Numbered from the stretch's first letter, positions 1-8,902 are shown. The stretch: 64,000 bases of DNA from Bacteroidota bacterium (GCA_023417935.1 JAEZDY010000023.1:418890-482889); one strand, 5' to 3'. A program made the numbers and translations. Notes: generated by a model not told the origin, from the sequence alone.

Positions 1-351
1 GAAAATGCTATCACTGCTGCTTTTGTAAAGGTTGGTTTGCCTGCTGATAGTGCTCAATCATACATTGAAACTGAAGTTACTCCAAGGTTTGAAGCTAATA
101 TGGTTCAGGAGATTATGGTTCAAAAGTATCTGGCATTCTTTGAAGAAGAAGCTTTTGAGGCATATAACGACATTCGCCGTTTGAGGGCTAATGATGAAAA
201 CTATATTACTTTAACTAACACACTTCCTTTCCCATTACGCTTCACTTATGGAGCTGATGATGTAACTACAAATCCAAACGTAGCTGCTCTTTATGGTACT
301 GGCGCGTATGTTTATACTGACAATGTATGGTGGGCCGGTGGTTCAAAATAA
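1..351 (+). CDS. SusD/RagB-family outer-membrane lipoprotein, C-terminal part
   Basis: The frame is open from the first base, so the gene starts upstream and only about 116 C-terminal residues are visible. The stretch around FEAYNDIRR, followed by a short region ending in NVWWAGGSK, is typical of the end of SusD-like nutrient-binding proteins (SusD-like_2 type). These lipoproteins cap a SusC TonB-dependent channel at the cell surface and bind glycans or peptides. The SusC partner would be expected just upstream, outside the window. The gene is followed by a strong bidirectional terminator and a convergent gene, so it closes its operon. Family assignment is by recognition of the C-terminal pattern; the substrate cannot be told. 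Confidence 0.8.
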   Translation, partial: ENAITAAFVKVGLPADSAQSYIETEVTPRFEANMVQEIMVQKYLAFFEEEAFEAYNDIRRLRANDENYITLTNTLPFPLRFTYGADDVTTNPNVAALYGTGAYVYTDNVWWAGGSK

Positions 352-368
352 TAATTGTCTTTTAAAAC

Positions 369-397
369 AAAAAAGCTGCCCAAAGGGCAGCTTTTTT
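369..397. terminator. Bidirectional intrinsic terminator between SusD-like gene and rocD
   Basis: A 13-bp perfect stem (A-run plus GCTGCCC paired with GGGCAGC plus T-run) around a 3-base AAA loop. The A- and T-runs make it functional on both strands, which fits the convergent genes on either side. Confidence 0.9.
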
Positions 398-443
398 GTT
401 TTATCAGTTTCTGAGTTATCAGATCATATCAGCATTTAAGTGA

Positions 444-1667
444 TTATTCAAAGGACAAAATCGATTCAACAATCCTCTTAATAGCTTCGCGAAGTTGATC
501 TTCAGTAATTACCAACGGAGGAGCAAAACGAATAATGTCACCGTGGGTTGGTTTAGCCAACACGCCATTATCACGCATCTTCAAACATACATCCCATGCT
601 TCTTTACCATTCTTAGGCCTGATAACAACAGCATTCAATAGTCCTTTACCGCGTACTAATGCAATCATGTCTGACTTCACCTTGCGCATCTCCTCACGGA
701 AGATATTGCCCAGGTATTCAGCTCTTTCGGCAAGTTTCTCATCTTTAACTACCTGAAGGGCTGCCATTGCTACTTTTGCTGCTACAGGGTTTCCACCAAA
801 GGTTGAACCATGTTCACCCGGTTTAATGGTTAACATAATTGAGTCATCTGCTAATACTGCAGATACAGGATACACGCCGCCTGATAATGCTTTACCCAGG
901 ATAAGTATGTCAGGACGAACGTTTTCATGATCACAAGCCAACAACTTACCTGTACGGGCAATTCCGGTTTGCACCTCATCAGCTATGAACAATACATTCT
1001 TTTCACGACACATCTGTGCAGCTTTGCTCAAATATCCTTCATCAGGTACAAATACACCAGCTTCACCTTGAATAGGTTCTACAAGGAATCCTGCAACAGT
1101 AGGATCCTGTAATGCTTCAGCCAATGCGTTAAGATCATTATAAGGGATTTTGATAAATCCCGGAGTAAATGGACCATAACCACCGTATGACTCAGGATCA
1201 TTTGACATGGAAACAATAGTAATTGTCCTACCATGAAAGTTTCCTTCACAAACAATGATCTTAGCTTGATTTTCTTCAACTCCTTTTACTTTGTATGCCC
1301 ATTTACGACAAAGCTTAAGCGCGGTTTCATCAGCTTCAGCACCTGTGTTCATTGGTAATACTTTATCGTAACCAAAGTATTCAGTAATGTATTTCTCATA
1401 CGATCCAAGAGAATCATTGAAGAATGCTCTTGATGTAAGTGTCATTATTTGGGCCTGGTCAATGAGAGCATTGACAATCTTTGGATGGCAATGTCCTTGA
1501 TTAACGGCAGAATATGCGGAAAGAAAGTCAAAGTATTCCTTTCCTTCAACATCCCATACTAAAGCTCCTTCTCCCTTAGCCAATACTACTGGCAATGGGT
1601 GATAATTGTGCGCACCGTACTTGTCTTCCAGTTGCATCAGTTGTTCCGATGTCATTAAATCGATCAT
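444..1667 (-). CDS. rocD: Ornithine--oxo-acid aminotransferase
   Basis: This 407-residue protein is a class III PLP-dependent aminotransferase that converts ornithine and 2-oxoglutarate to glutamate semialdehyde and glutamate in arginine/proline metabolism. Visible hallmarks are the substrate region NYHPLPVV (21-28), the PLP-phosphate loop [12 protein letters not shown] (107-118), the cofactor aspartate in IADEVQTG (228-235) and the Schiff-base lysine in LGKALSGG (Lys259). The length equals the usual OAT length. The YHPLPVV signature with HCHPKI favours ornithine over acetylornithine aminotransferase. It is a single gene with its own promoter-like element and ends in the shared terminator. 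Confidence 0.93.
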   Translation of the reverse strand: MIDLMTSEQLMQLEDKYGAHNYHPLPVVLAKGEGALVWDVEGKEYFDFLSAYSAVNQGHCHPKIVNALIDQAQIMTLTSRAFFNDSLGSYEKYITEYFGYDKVLPMNTGAEADETALKLCRKWAYKVKGVEENQAKIIVCEGNFHGRTITIVSMSNDPESYGGYGPFTPGFIKIPYNDLNALAEALQDPTVAGFLVEPIQGEAGVFVPDEGYLSKAAQMCREKNVLFIADEVQTGIARTGKLLACDHENVRPDILILGKALSGGVYPVSAVLADDSIMLTIKPGEHGSTFGGNPVAAKVAMAALQVVKDEKLAERAEYLGNIFREEMRKVKSDMIALVRGKGLLNAVVIRPKNGKEAWDVCLKMRDNGVLAKPTHGDIIRFAPPLVITEDQLREAIKRIVESILSFE

Positions 1668-1713
1668 GGTAAATTATGTGTTAATAAATTGTCAAATAGC
1701 TCACTACAGTCAG

Positions 1714-1721
1714 CAAAGATA
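1714..1721 (-). promoter_or_regulatory. Candidate -7 promoter element for rocD
   Basis: On the minus strand this reads TATCTTTG, a full match to the Bacteroidota -7 consensus TAnnTTTG, about 47 bases upstream of the rocD start. No clear -33 TTTG is seen. Confidence 0.55.
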
Positions 1722-1828
1722 TAATTTATAAACCAATACCCCAACTATCGCAGCAGATACAGGTATTAATATTTATTGGTTGCGCTGAATTGAAATAATC
1801 AAATTCTATTCAATTAAACTGCTTTTTT

Positions 1829-1836
1829 TACCTTTG
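1829..1836 (+). promoter_or_regulatory. Candidate -7 promoter element for the lipoprotein gene
   Basis: TACCTTTG matches TAnnTTTG and lies 38 bases before the ATG of the following lipoprotein gene. Confidence 0.55.
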
Positions 1837-1874
1837 TAGTGTAAAACAAAACCTAATACTTACATCCAACGATC

Positions 1875-2408
1875 ATGAAAAAGTTACTTCTTTATTCATT
1901 TGCCTCATTGTTGTTGATATCCTGCAGCACAAGAGAAGAGTCCAAATCAGGAACAGTTGTTTATAATGTCAATATTGAAAATATTGACTCGCTGAATAAT
2001 GCAAAACCGGTGATGTGGAAAAATCTTTCATCAGTAGTTGAAGGAGTAGGACACTCAGGAAAATTTGCAAGCAAGATCGACTCAGTAAACCCTTTTAGCA
2101 TTACGCTCGAAGCTAAAGTTAGTGATATAGCGGCCGGGATTCCGAAGGAAGTAAGCTTCACTGCATATGGCCTTGCCCTACAACCAGAATCAAAAGCAAT
2201 ACTTGTAGTATCAGGAAGTGATCAGGTATTTTATGGATCAGGTAGTTTTGACACATTATTTAGTGCAACTAATCAATGGCAACAAATGAAAGTTAATTTC
2301 TTGTTACCAAAAAACCTAAAAGAAACACATATCCTAAAGGCATATGTTTGGAATGATGGAAAAGGGGAATTGTTAGTTGATGATCTGAAAGTAGAATTTA
2401 AATACTAA
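1875..2408 (+). CDS. Putative lipoprotein with jelly-roll-like domain
   Basis: The 177-residue product starts with a lipoprotein signal peptide ending in the lipobox LLISC (Cys17), so it should be lipidated and placed in the outer or inner membrane. The rest is beta-rich. The series GHSGKFASKID, then a Trp-Gln segment and an ending with LLVDDLKVEF, resembles carbohydrate-binding-module-like jelly-roll folds, where a similar last strand is common. No enzyme motif is present. It stands alone, converging on ccmE with only 6 bases between the stops. The function is unknown; the fold suggestion is inference. Confidence 0.7.
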   Translation: MKKLLLYSFASLLLISCSTREESKSGTVVYNVNIENIDSLNNAKPVMWKNLSSVVEGVGHSGKFASKIDSVNPFSITLEAKVSDIAAGIPKEVSFTAYGLALQPESKAILVVSGSDQVFYGSGSFDTLFSATNQWQQMKVNFLLPKNLKETHILKAYVWNDGKGELLVDDLKVEFKY

Positions 2409-2414
2409 CAATCG

Positions 2415-2831
2415 TCATTCCTGGTCAATATAATTGACTTCTTTAAACTCTTGCGGCACCTGGTCACTATTGTATTTTGAAGGGCATTTTAAGTTCATTT
2501 TATGGGCTTCAAAATACCCTTCTTTCATTTTGCCAATTACAACAACCTGCTCTAATTTTTCAAAATCCTGTGGCTTGCTGTCATTATATTTTACCAGCAT
2601 CTCGTCGCCCTTTTCATCGAGCATTGTGAAGGTGAAGCTATTTGCATCAACTGTTGCATCATACACGATAGGTTTACCTGGGCTCAAAGTACCCATGACA
2701 TGGAATTCACGGCCTTTATGCTTTGATGCTTCAGCAAAGCCTGAATATGTGGAAGTATTCATTGAAAGGCTTAGTACTACTCCAATAGCCGCTACCATCA
2801 ATACAAGTAATAATATATGTGTACGTTTCAT
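2415..2831 (-). CDS. ccmE: Cytochrome c maturation heme chaperone CcmE, CXXXY type
   Basis: This 138-residue protein has one N-terminal membrane anchor (about 5-22) and a periplasmic OB-fold, the architecture of CcmE, which carries heme to the apocytochrome ligation machinery. Conserved features are the VMGTLSPGKPIVYD strand region and the segment VVVIGKMKEGYF. In the classical protein the heme is held by His in an HXXXY motif; here the motif is CPSKY (Cys116 and Tyr120), the CXXXY variant described for some bacterial and archaeal CcmE proteins. It is the last gene of the ccmB-ccmC-ccmD-like-ccmE series, with 28 bases to the gene before it. Confidence 0.88.
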   Translation of the reverse strand: MKRTHILLLVLMVAAIGVVLSLSMNTSTYSGFAEASKHKGREFHVMGTLSPGKPIVYDATVDANSFTFTMLDEKGDEMLVKYNDSKPQDFEKLEQVVVIGKMKEGYFEAHKMNLKCPSKYNSDQVPQEFKEVNYIDQE

Positions 2832-2859
2832 TCCCTTTAGTTTAGTTGTTAAAATGCTA

Positions 2860-3012
2860 TTAAATTCTTTCTTTCACTGTTGAAGTTAACTCCTGTTGTT
2901 TTTTCTCAATTTTGCCGAGTTTCCTATCAAGAAGGAATAAGTAAATACCTAATCCAACGAAAATAATGGTCATCACAATTGCAACCACTAAAAATTTATC
3001 ATCTCCAATCAT
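2860..3012 (-). CDS. Small single-span membrane protein, CcmD-like
   Basis: A 50-residue reading frame starts at an ATG, has a transmembrane helix at about residues 7-27 (VVAIVMTIIFVGLGIYLFLL), then a positively charged LDRKLGKIEKKQQ tail. The position between ccmC and ccmE, the size and the topology match CcmD, the small protein that helps release heme-loaded CcmE from CcmC and the CcmAB transporter. Sequence alone is too short for certain assignment, but coding is supported by the clean frame and by synteny. Confidence 0.75.
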   Translation of the reverse strand: MIGDDKFLVVAIVMTIIFVGLGIYLFLLDRKLGKIEKKQQELTSTVKERI

Positions 3013-3052
3013 AACAATCTATTTAATAATTTTTTCTTATAACCCTGCTATT

Positions 3053-3742
3053 TCAGGATTGCTGCTGTAATTCAAGTATTCTTTTGCGCTTGCGGATATC
3101 AAGAATCCAATATGCTATTATGATCCAACCGATTATTGCAGGGTAAAATACCAACCGCATGGTTGGGTCTAAATCGCCCATTGCTGATGAATTGCCTCCT
3201 TTGCCAGGGTGCAGTGAACTATCAGCAAGACGGGGCAGGATACCCAGGAAAATAACCAGAAGCATGAAAGCGAAAATATTATAAACTGCTGAAACACGTG
3301 CTCTTAATGCTCTTTCATCAATTGATCCGCGTAAAATAGTATATGCCAGATAAGCCATTACACTTACAGCTGCTCCATTAAGCTGTGGGTCATTGGTCCA
3401 AAAATCACCCCATGTAAACTTAGCCCATACCATTCCTGTTGATAATCCTAATAACCCAAAGAACAAGCCGGTATTAACAGCCTGAGATGCTATAAGGTCA
3501 TCCTTCAGCTTCAGGCTGCTCAAATACTTAATACTGTATACCAACGCCGTGCCAAACATAATGAACATAGCAAACCACATTGGAACATGGTAAAACAAGT
3601 TTCGGATAGTTTGGTGTATAAGTGGTAAAGCGGGTACTTCAATCATTATTCCGGCAACAATGGAATACAAAACCAGTACAAGCCCGGCAACTTTCCACCA
3701 CATCCCTTTGATCATAAAAAACAGTGTTATTATTTTCGCCAA
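3053..3742 (-). CDS. ccmC: Heme handling protein CcmC (CcsA/CcmC family)
   Basis: This 229-residue protein has six predicted membrane helices. It loads heme onto CcmE in system I cytochrome c maturation. The external tryptophan-rich heme motif is visible as WAKFTWGDFWTNDPQLNG. The two heme-ligand histidines fit FYHVPMW before the motif and SLHPGKGGN after it. The start overlaps the end of ccmB by 13 bases, so the two are probably translationally coupled. The Trp motif is a variant of the E. coli WWVWDARLT type, as often seen in this phylum. Confidence 0.9.
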   Translation of the reverse strand: MAKIITLFFMIKGMWWKVAGLVLVLYSIVAGIMIEVPALPLIHQTIRNLFYHVPMWFAMFIMFGTALVYSIKYLSSLKLKDDLIASQAVNTGLFFGLLGLSTGMVWAKFTWGDFWTNDPQLNGAAVSVMAYLAYTILRGSIDERALRARVSAVYNIFAFMLLVIFLGILPRLADSSLHPGKGGNSSAMGDLDPTMRLVFYPAIIGWIIIAYWILDIRKRKRILELQQQS

Positions 3743-4386
3743 AGGTACGGAAAAAGTATAACTGCGAGGACAATTACCACCCCATCGATCAAAAAAATTG
3801 AAGTCAAGGATTTGATTAACTGCATTGTAGGAATTTCAACCTTCAATGCCATCTTAAAGGCATTAATAACAAGTAACAATAATGGAATAACAACAGGAAA
3901 TCCTAACACAGCCATCAGAGCTGCATTGTTGCCCGCACTTGATGCTATGGCTGAAACCATGGTTAGTGCACTGGCTAAACCTATACAACCCAAAATAAAC
4001 GAGGGATAAAGCAGCCAGGGATTGAATTCTGGCATTCCGAGAAAAAGCACGTAAAGGCCAAGGCTTAAAAAGCCTAGTGACACCATGAGGATGCTATTAT
4101 AGGTAATCTTTGAAATAATGATCGATACCGGTGATGCCAACACAAAATAGTATAATCGTCGGGCTGTATGTTCTTGTACGAAACTTTTACTAACAGCATT
4201 AAATGCTGCGAATAAGAGAATAATCCAAAATAAGGCTATCCAGCTATTCTCGTCTATAACCCTACCAAAAGAAAGTTGCACAACAAATACAGTTGAAACT
4301 ACATACAACAGAATGGCATTTAGTGCAAACCGTTGTCTGATTTCTAACAGGAAATCCTTCTTAATAAGGTCAATTACTTCTTTCAA
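3730..4386 (-). CDS. ccmB: Heme exporter permease CcmB
   Basis: The 218-residue hydrophobic protein has about six membrane helices and the CcmB opening, a short amphipathic segment with DLIKKDFLLEIRQR before the first helix, and the loop FVQEHTARRLYYFVLASPVS. CcmB is the permease of the CcmAB ABC transporter, whose ATP hydrolysis frees holo-CcmE from CcmC. No ccmA ATPase gene lies next to it or anywhere in the window, so that subunit must be encoded elsewhere. It is separated from purA by 11 bases and overlaps ccmC. Confidence 0.9.
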   Translation of the reverse strand: MKEVIDLIKKDFLLEIRQRFALNAILLYVVSTVFVVQLSFGRVIDENSWIALFWIILLFAAFNAVSKSFVQEHTARRLYYFVLASPVSIIISKITYNSILMVSLGFLSLGLYVLFLGMPEFNPWLLYPSFILGCIGLASALTMVSAIASSAGNNAALMAVLGFPVVIPLLLLVINAFKMALKVEIPTMQLIKSLTSIFLIDGVVIVLAVILFPYLWRK

Positions 4387-4397
4387 ATTTGGAATAG

Positions 4398-5687
4398 TTA
4401 TCGAATAATAGTTTGTGTACGGCCCGGGCCAAGAGATATAACTGATACCGGAAGCTTAAAATTGCGCTCCAAATAATTGATATAATCTTTAAAAGCGGCG
4501 GGTAAATCTGACCAATGTGTATGTTTAGAGATGTTTTCCTGCCATCCGGTGAGCATTTCTACTTCAGGTTCCAGGCCTTCAGATATAGATTCAAAGAGCG
4601 GGAATTCAAACCGGTCACCTTTAATATTATATGCTGTTACAACACCAACTAAAGGTAGTTCATCAAGAACATCGGCCTTCATCATAACGAGGTCAGTAAC
4701 ACCATTTAGCATTATTGTGTATTTGAGTGCAGGCAGATCTATCCAACCGCATCGCCTTGCTCTGCCAGTGGTTGATCCGAATTCATTTCCTTTTACCCTG
4801 AGTATATCACCGGTTTCATCAAAAAGCTCTGAAGGAAAAGGACCGCTGCCAACCCTGGTACAATACGCCTTAAAAACACCAAACACTCTTCCCACTTTTT
4901 GCGGTGATATTCCTAAACCGGCGCAAACCCCGGCAGTGATAGTGTTTGATGAAGTAACATATGGATAAGTACCGAAATCTATATCCAGCATAGCTCCCTG
5001 GGCTCCTTCAGCAAGTATACGTTTTCCCTGGGCAATGCTCTCATTGATGAATATTTCGCTATCAATAAGAGGGATATCTTTTATGTATTCGAGACCTTCA
5101 AACCATTGCTTTTCATATTCTGACAATAACATCTTGTCAATAGTAAGTTCATCTGGAACAAAACCGTATGAGCGGATAATACGAAAATGACTCTGTTTAA
5201 GCTCTTCATATTTCTCCCTGAAATCAGCCATCAGGGTATTCCCAATCCTTAATCCTGAGCGAGAAACCTTATCAGTGTATGATGGCCCTATTCCTTTTAA
5301 TGTAGAGCCAATTTTGGAAGCACCCTTTGATGTTTCATATACGAAATCAAGTAAACGATGGGTTGGTACAATCAAGTGAGCTCGTTTTGATATACGCAGA
5401 TTTTTTTCTGGTTCTACTTTCTTGTCACGCAACTTCCTAAGCTCAGCAGCCAGGATATAGGGATCAATAATTACCCCGTTACCAATTACATTTATCTTAT
5501 CAGAGTGAAATATTCCTGAAGGAATAGTATGCAAAACATGCTTTCCTCCATCAAATTCCAATGTATGACCGGCATTAGGTCCTCCCTGGAATCTGGCGAT
5601 GATATCATACTGAGGGGTCAGTACATCAGTTATCTTTCCTTTTCCTTCATCGCCCCACTGCAGGCCAAGCAATACGTCAACTTTCAT
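4398..5687 (-). CDS. purA: Adenylosuccinate synthetase
   Basis: This 429-residue enzyme makes adenylosuccinate from IMP, aspartate and GTP, the first committed step to AMP. Family hallmarks are QWGDEGKGK near the start (P-loop-like GTP site with catalytic Asp13), the NAGHTLEF switch with catalytic His, GIGPSYTDKVSRSGLR, EGAQGAMLDIDFGTYPYVT and the TTGRARRCGWID loop that contacts aspartate and IMP. Length is as usual. It leads the ccm genes by only 11 bases, so purA and the ccm genes may be cotranscribed, an apparently incidental pairing. Confidence 0.96.
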   Translation of the reverse strand: MKVDVLLGLQWGDEGKGKITDVLTPQYDIIARFQGGPNAGHTLEFDGGKHVLHTIPSGIFHSDKINVIGNGVIIDPYILAAELRKLRDKKVEPEKNLRISKRAHLIVPTHRLLDFVYETSKGASKIGSTLKGIGPSYTDKVSRSGLRIGNTLMADFREKYEELKQSHFRIIRSYGFVPDELTIDKMLLSEYEKQWFEGLEYIKDIPLIDSEIFINESIAQGKRILAEGAQGAMLDIDFGTYPYVTSSNTITAGVCAGLGISPQKVGRVFGVFKAYCTRVGSGPFPSELFDETGDILRVKGNEFGSTTGRARRCGWIDLPALKYTIMLNGVTDLVMMKADVLDELPLVGVVTAYNIKGDRFEFPLFESISEGLEPEVEMLTGWQENISKHTHWSDLPAAFKDYINYLERNFKLPVSVISLGPGRTQTIIR

Positions 5688-5874
5688 CTAACCAGATTTA
5701 AAAATAAATATTTTAAACTTCTGAAACACAGTTAATTATATGTGCATCAGAAAGTTTATAGCTCCATTGCGGTTCTTGTGCAATATTATGAAAAAGATGG
5801 GAATGAACCACCACCGTAACACGGAAATAAGTAAAGCAGATTAAACACTGCTCAATAAAAAGATAAAAAAGTCT

Positions 5875-6387
5875 TTATGCATCTGTAGAATCAGATGTAT
5901 TCTCTTCTATTGCTTTCTTTGTTTTTGACTTATCGGCTGGCTTATCATTATTCATGTGGCCATAGAAAGTTAATGAATGGCTTGTGATCTTAACCCCTAA
6001 AATACGTTCTATTGACGCTTGTATTTCCTGTATCCTTGGATCACAAAACTCAAGCACAGTACCATTATCAATATTGATAAAATGATCATGCTGCTTAAAC
6101 TTGAATGATCGCTCATACTGTGAGTAATTATTGCCAAACTGATGTTTTGTCACAAGACTACAACTCTGTAAAAGTTCAATTGTATTATAGAGCGTTGCCC
6201 TGCTTACCCGATACCGATTATTTTTCATCCTGATATATAATGACTCAATATCAAAATGCCCCTTTGTTGAGTAAATTTCACGTAGTATAGTAAATCTCTC
6301 AGGCGTTTTACGATGACCGTTGTTTTCAAGGTAATCGGTGAATATTTTGACGACTGTTTCAAAATTCAAACGTTCATTATCTCCCAT
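5875..6387 (-). CDS. Fur-family transcriptional regulator lacking the CxxC zinc site
   Basis: The 170-residue protein has the Fur winged helix (about 15-90; [12 protein letters not shown] and the recognition region [15 protein letters not shown]) and a dimerisation domain with [15 protein letters not shown]. In canonical Fur/Zur/PerR this region holds a CxxC structural zinc pair; here it is NIDNGT, with no cysteines, so the structural zinc site is missing. The metal-site histidines (QHDHF) remain. The C-terminus is a charged tail rich in Lys and Asp. It lies between the (p)ppGpp gene and purA. Metal specificity (iron, zinc, peroxide) cannot be read from the sequence. Confidence 0.88.
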   Translation of the reverse strand: MGDNERLNFETVVKIFTDYLENNGHRKTPERFTILREIYSTKGHFDIESLYIRMKNNRYRVSRATLYNTIELLQSCSLVTKHQFGNNYSQYERSFKFKQHDHFINIDNGTVLEFCDPRIQEIQASIERILGVKITSHSLTFYGHMNNDKPADKSKTKKAIEENTSDSTDA

Positions 6388-6407
6388 GACTTGTTGAAAA
6401 GTTATCT

Positions 6408-6423
6408 AACAGGCACGCCTGTT
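6408..6423. promoter_or_regulatory. Perfect inverted repeat in the leader of the Fur-family gene
   Basis: AACAGGC, two bases, GCCTGTT: a 7-bp perfect inverted repeat about 20 bases upstream of the regulator's start codon. It could be an operator or an mRNA hairpin; it does not resemble the classical Fur box. Confidence 0.35.
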
Positions 6424-6453
6424 GTGTTTCAGTGTGTAAAGTTATAAAATATC

Positions 6454-6468
6454 CTAATCATTATTTAG
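6454..6468. promoter_or_regulatory. Possible 7-1-7 operator (Fur/PerR-box-like)
   Basis: The 15-base element CTAATCATTATTTAG has 5 of 7 complementary positions around its central base and resembles the 7-1-7 AT-rich boxes of Fur-family regulators. It lies between the -7 element and the start of the Fur-family gene, so self-regulation is plausible, but AT-richness makes chance matches likely. Confidence 0.3.
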
Positions 6469-6517
6469 AATAAATAAAAATAATCTTTGCCAGTACTTAA
6501 TATTTTGTCTGGAGGAT

Positions 6518-6525
6518 CAAAGATA
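6518..6525 (-). promoter_or_regulatory. Candidate -7 promoter element for the Fur-family gene
   Basis: The minus strand reads TATCTTTG, matching TAnnTTTG, about 130 bases before the ATG. It leaves a leader that contains both inverted repeats listed here. Confidence 0.5.
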
Positions 6526-6543
6526 CATATGGTTTCACAGTGA

Positions 6544-8781
6544 CTATTTCACTCGAGTATCAGCTAACCGGCTTATTCTGTACACGTTATTAATGCCCTT
6601 CAACTTCTTAAGTTCTGACATCAATCTGTTCAGGTCATCAGTACTGTGCACAAGCAACATTATTGTTGATTCAAAAACATCACCTGTTGAATCAATATGA
6701 AATGAACGGATGTTGAGACTCATTTGCTGAGATATGATATTCACGATGTCATTTAGGAGTCCCATGTTGTCAAACCCAACCACCCTGATACCACTTAAGA
6801 AGGTACCTGATTCTGTTCCCATCCAGTTGATTCTCACTATCCTGTTGCCATATTTTGACATAAGCTGTATAGCTTCCGGACAATTAGTTCGGTGCACCCA
6901 TATTCCACCATCAGGGGGTACAAATCCAATTACTTCATCCCCGGGGATTGGATTACAGCAATCAGAAATTCGGTATTCAACTTCATTTTTACCATTTGAT
7001 GCCAGATCTTTGTTTATAAGTTGCTGTTTTACTTCTTCTGAAAACTTTTGAGGAATTACTGGTTTAGATCGGACGAAGGGACGTGTTATCAGGTTTAACC
7101 ATCCTGCCCTGTCATGCTGATGCAGACAATCTTTTATTTCTTTTGGTCCTATTTCCCCCTTAGCAACTCTATAATAAAGGTCGATTGTCGAACTTATACT
7201 ATTGCATTCTTGTAATCTTAATAAACTATTGCGGTTAAGTTCGATCTTCAACTCCTTGAGTATTTCTTCAAGCTTAATCTTACCCTCGTCAACATACTTT
7301 TTTCGTTGCTCCTTTAAAGCCTCTTTAATAAATGATTTTGCCCTTGCAGTAACTACAAGATTAATCCACTCATCACGTGGGCTTTGTTTCTTGGAAGTTA
7401 TAATTTCAACCTGGTCACCACTTTTAAGAACCTGGTTTAGGGCAACTAATTTATGATTTACCTTAGCACCAATGCAATGGTTACCTATTTCTGAGTGAAT
7501 GTTGTATGCAAAATCAAGTGCAGTTGAATTTGAGGGTAATGTTTTTACTTCTCCTTTTGGCGTGAATACTATTATTTCATCTGCAAAGAGGTTGAGTTTG
7601 AACTCATCAAGAAATGCCAATGCGTTTGAGTCAGGTGCTTGTAGCAGTTCCTTTATCTTATTCAACCACCTGTCCAATCCGCTTTCATTATTTGACTTTT
7701 CTTTATATTTCCAATGGGCAGCATAACCTTTTTCTGCTATTTCATTCATTCTCTTTGTTCTGATCTGTACCTCCACCCATTGGCCGGTTCGACTCATTAC
7801 AGTTGTATGCAACGACTCATATCCATTTGCCTTAGGTGTTGATATCCAATCACGCAATCTGTTCTGTTTTGGACTGTAGAAATCAGTTACAATAGAATAT
7901 GCTTGCCAGCATTGATATTTCTCATTTTCAAAAGCAGTATCAATTACAATCCTCACAGCAAATATGTCAAATACCTCCTCAAATGGCACTTGTTTCGCTT
8001 TCATCTTCTGCCAAATAGAGAAAATTGATTTTTCACGCGCTGTTATCTCGAATACAAGTCCCTGTGCCAGTAATGCTTTCCTGATAGGGTATATAAACTT
8101 ATTTATAAACTTGGTTCTTTCAGCAGATGTTTCCTCTAGTTTCCGGGCTATTGAAGTGTAGATTTCAGGCTCGGTATATTTTAGAGCAAGATCCTCAAGT
8201 TCACTTTTAATAGCATATAACCCTAGCCTGTGCGCTAAAGGGGCAAATAAATATATAGTTTCAGATGCTATTTTCAGTTGTTTTTCATGCGTCATTGATT
8301 CAAGTGTCCGCATATTATGCAGCCTATCGGCCAGCTTAATGAGTATTACCCTTACATCATCTGATAAAGTAAGCAGCATTTTCCTGAAATTTTCAGCCTG
8401 AGCTGAAGGAGTATGGTCAAAAAGCTCTTTTATTTTGGTCAATCCGTCAATGATTCTTGCTACTTTTTCACCAAACATTCGGCGCATATCATCAATAGTG
8501 TAGTCGGTATCCTCAACCACATCATGTAATAAGGCACAGATTATTGAAGTTTCCCCTAGTCCTATTTCACCAGCAACAATGCGTGCTACCTCAATGGGGT
8601 GATATATGTATGGTTCGCCACTTTTCCGGCGCATATCCTTGTGGGCTGAAACAGCCAAATTAAAGGCCTTACGCACCATGCGCTTGTTTTTTAACTCAGC
8701 CCCATTACTCCAGGCATTCAGCAAACCCCGATATCTCTTTAATATCTCTTTCCGTTCTTGTTCAAGATCAGCTACGTACAT
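6544..8781 (-). CDS. relA: Bifunctional (p)ppGpp synthetase/hydrolase RelA/SpoT
   Basis: The 745-residue protein has the complete long RSH order: HD hydrolase (about 35-190), synthetase (about 230-340), TGS (about 395-455), a helical/zinc-finger region with ISDCCNPIPGDEV, and a C-terminal ACT domain. The hydrolase keeps HPIEVA (His61), HDVVEDT (His86, Asp87) and DRLHNMRT. The synthetase keeps TPKANGYESLHT and EVQIRTKRMNEIAEKG. The RLRDW sequence before it is the basic, RXKD-like form seen in bifunctional Rel/SpoT enzymes rather than the acidic form of synthetase-only RelA. It makes and degrades the stringent-response alarmone. It has its own promoter element. Confidence 0.95.
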   Translation of the reverse strand: MYVADLEQERKEILKRYRGLLNAWSNGAELKNKRMVRKAFNLAVSAHKDMRRKSGEPYIYHPIEVARIVAGEIGLGETSIICALLHDVVEDTDYTIDDMRRMFGEKVARIIDGLTKIKELFDHTPSAQAENFRKMLLTLSDDVRVILIKLADRLHNMRTLESMTHEKQLKIASETIYLFAPLAHRLGLYAIKSELEDLALKYTEPEIYTSIARKLEETSAERTKFINKFIYPIRKALLAQGLVFEITAREKSIFSIWQKMKAKQVPFEEVFDIFAVRIVIDTAFENEKYQCWQAYSIVTDFYSPKQNRLRDWISTPKANGYESLHTTVMSRTGQWVEVQIRTKRMNEIAEKGYAAHWKYKEKSNNESGLDRWLNKIKELLQAPDSNALAFLDEFKLNLFADEIIVFTPKGEVKTLPSNSTALDFAYNIHSEIGNHCIGAKVNHKLVALNQVLKSGDQVEIITSKKQSPRDEWINLVVTARAKSFIKEALKEQRKKYVDEGKIKLEEILKELKIELNRNSLLRLQECNSISSTIDLYYRVAKGEIGPKEIKDCLHQHDRAGWLNLITRPFVRSKPVIPQKFSEEVKQQLINKDLASNGKNEVEYRISDCCNPIPGDEVIGFVPPDGGIWVHRTNCPEAIQLMSKYGNRIVRINWMGTESGTFLSGIRVVGFDNMGLLNDIVNIISQQMSLNIRSFHIDSTGDVFESTIMLLVHSTDDLNRLMSELKKLKGINNVYRISRLADTRVK

Positions 8782-8814
8782 TCAATTCCTGTTCTGTCGT
8801 TAGATTTCTTTGTA

Positions 8815-8822
8815 CAAATGTA
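8815..8822 (-). promoter_or_regulatory. Candidate -7 promoter element for relA/spoT
   Basis: The minus strand reads TACATTTG, matching TAnnTTTG, about 33 bases before the start codon. Confidence 0.55.
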
Positions 8823-8894
8823 TCGATTTAACCAATGCCTCTAATAGCACTGCACCTCTTCATAAAAAAAACAAGTTAAAAGGCAAAAATGCTC

Positions 8895-8902
8895 TATATT
8901 TG
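8895..8902 (+). promoter_or_regulatory. Candidate -7 promoter element for the T9SS-exported protein gene
   Basis: TATATTTG matches TAnnTTTG. It lies about 138 bases before the start codon, giving a long leader in which I see no recognisable riboswitch. Confidence 0.4.

Noticed and set aside
2434..2883. 149-codon plus-strand frame
   Set aside because: Antisense shadow of ccmE and the CcmD-like gene, which carry clear family motifs.
4531..4968. 145-codon plus-strand frame
   Set aside because: Antisense shadow of purA, no recognisable content.
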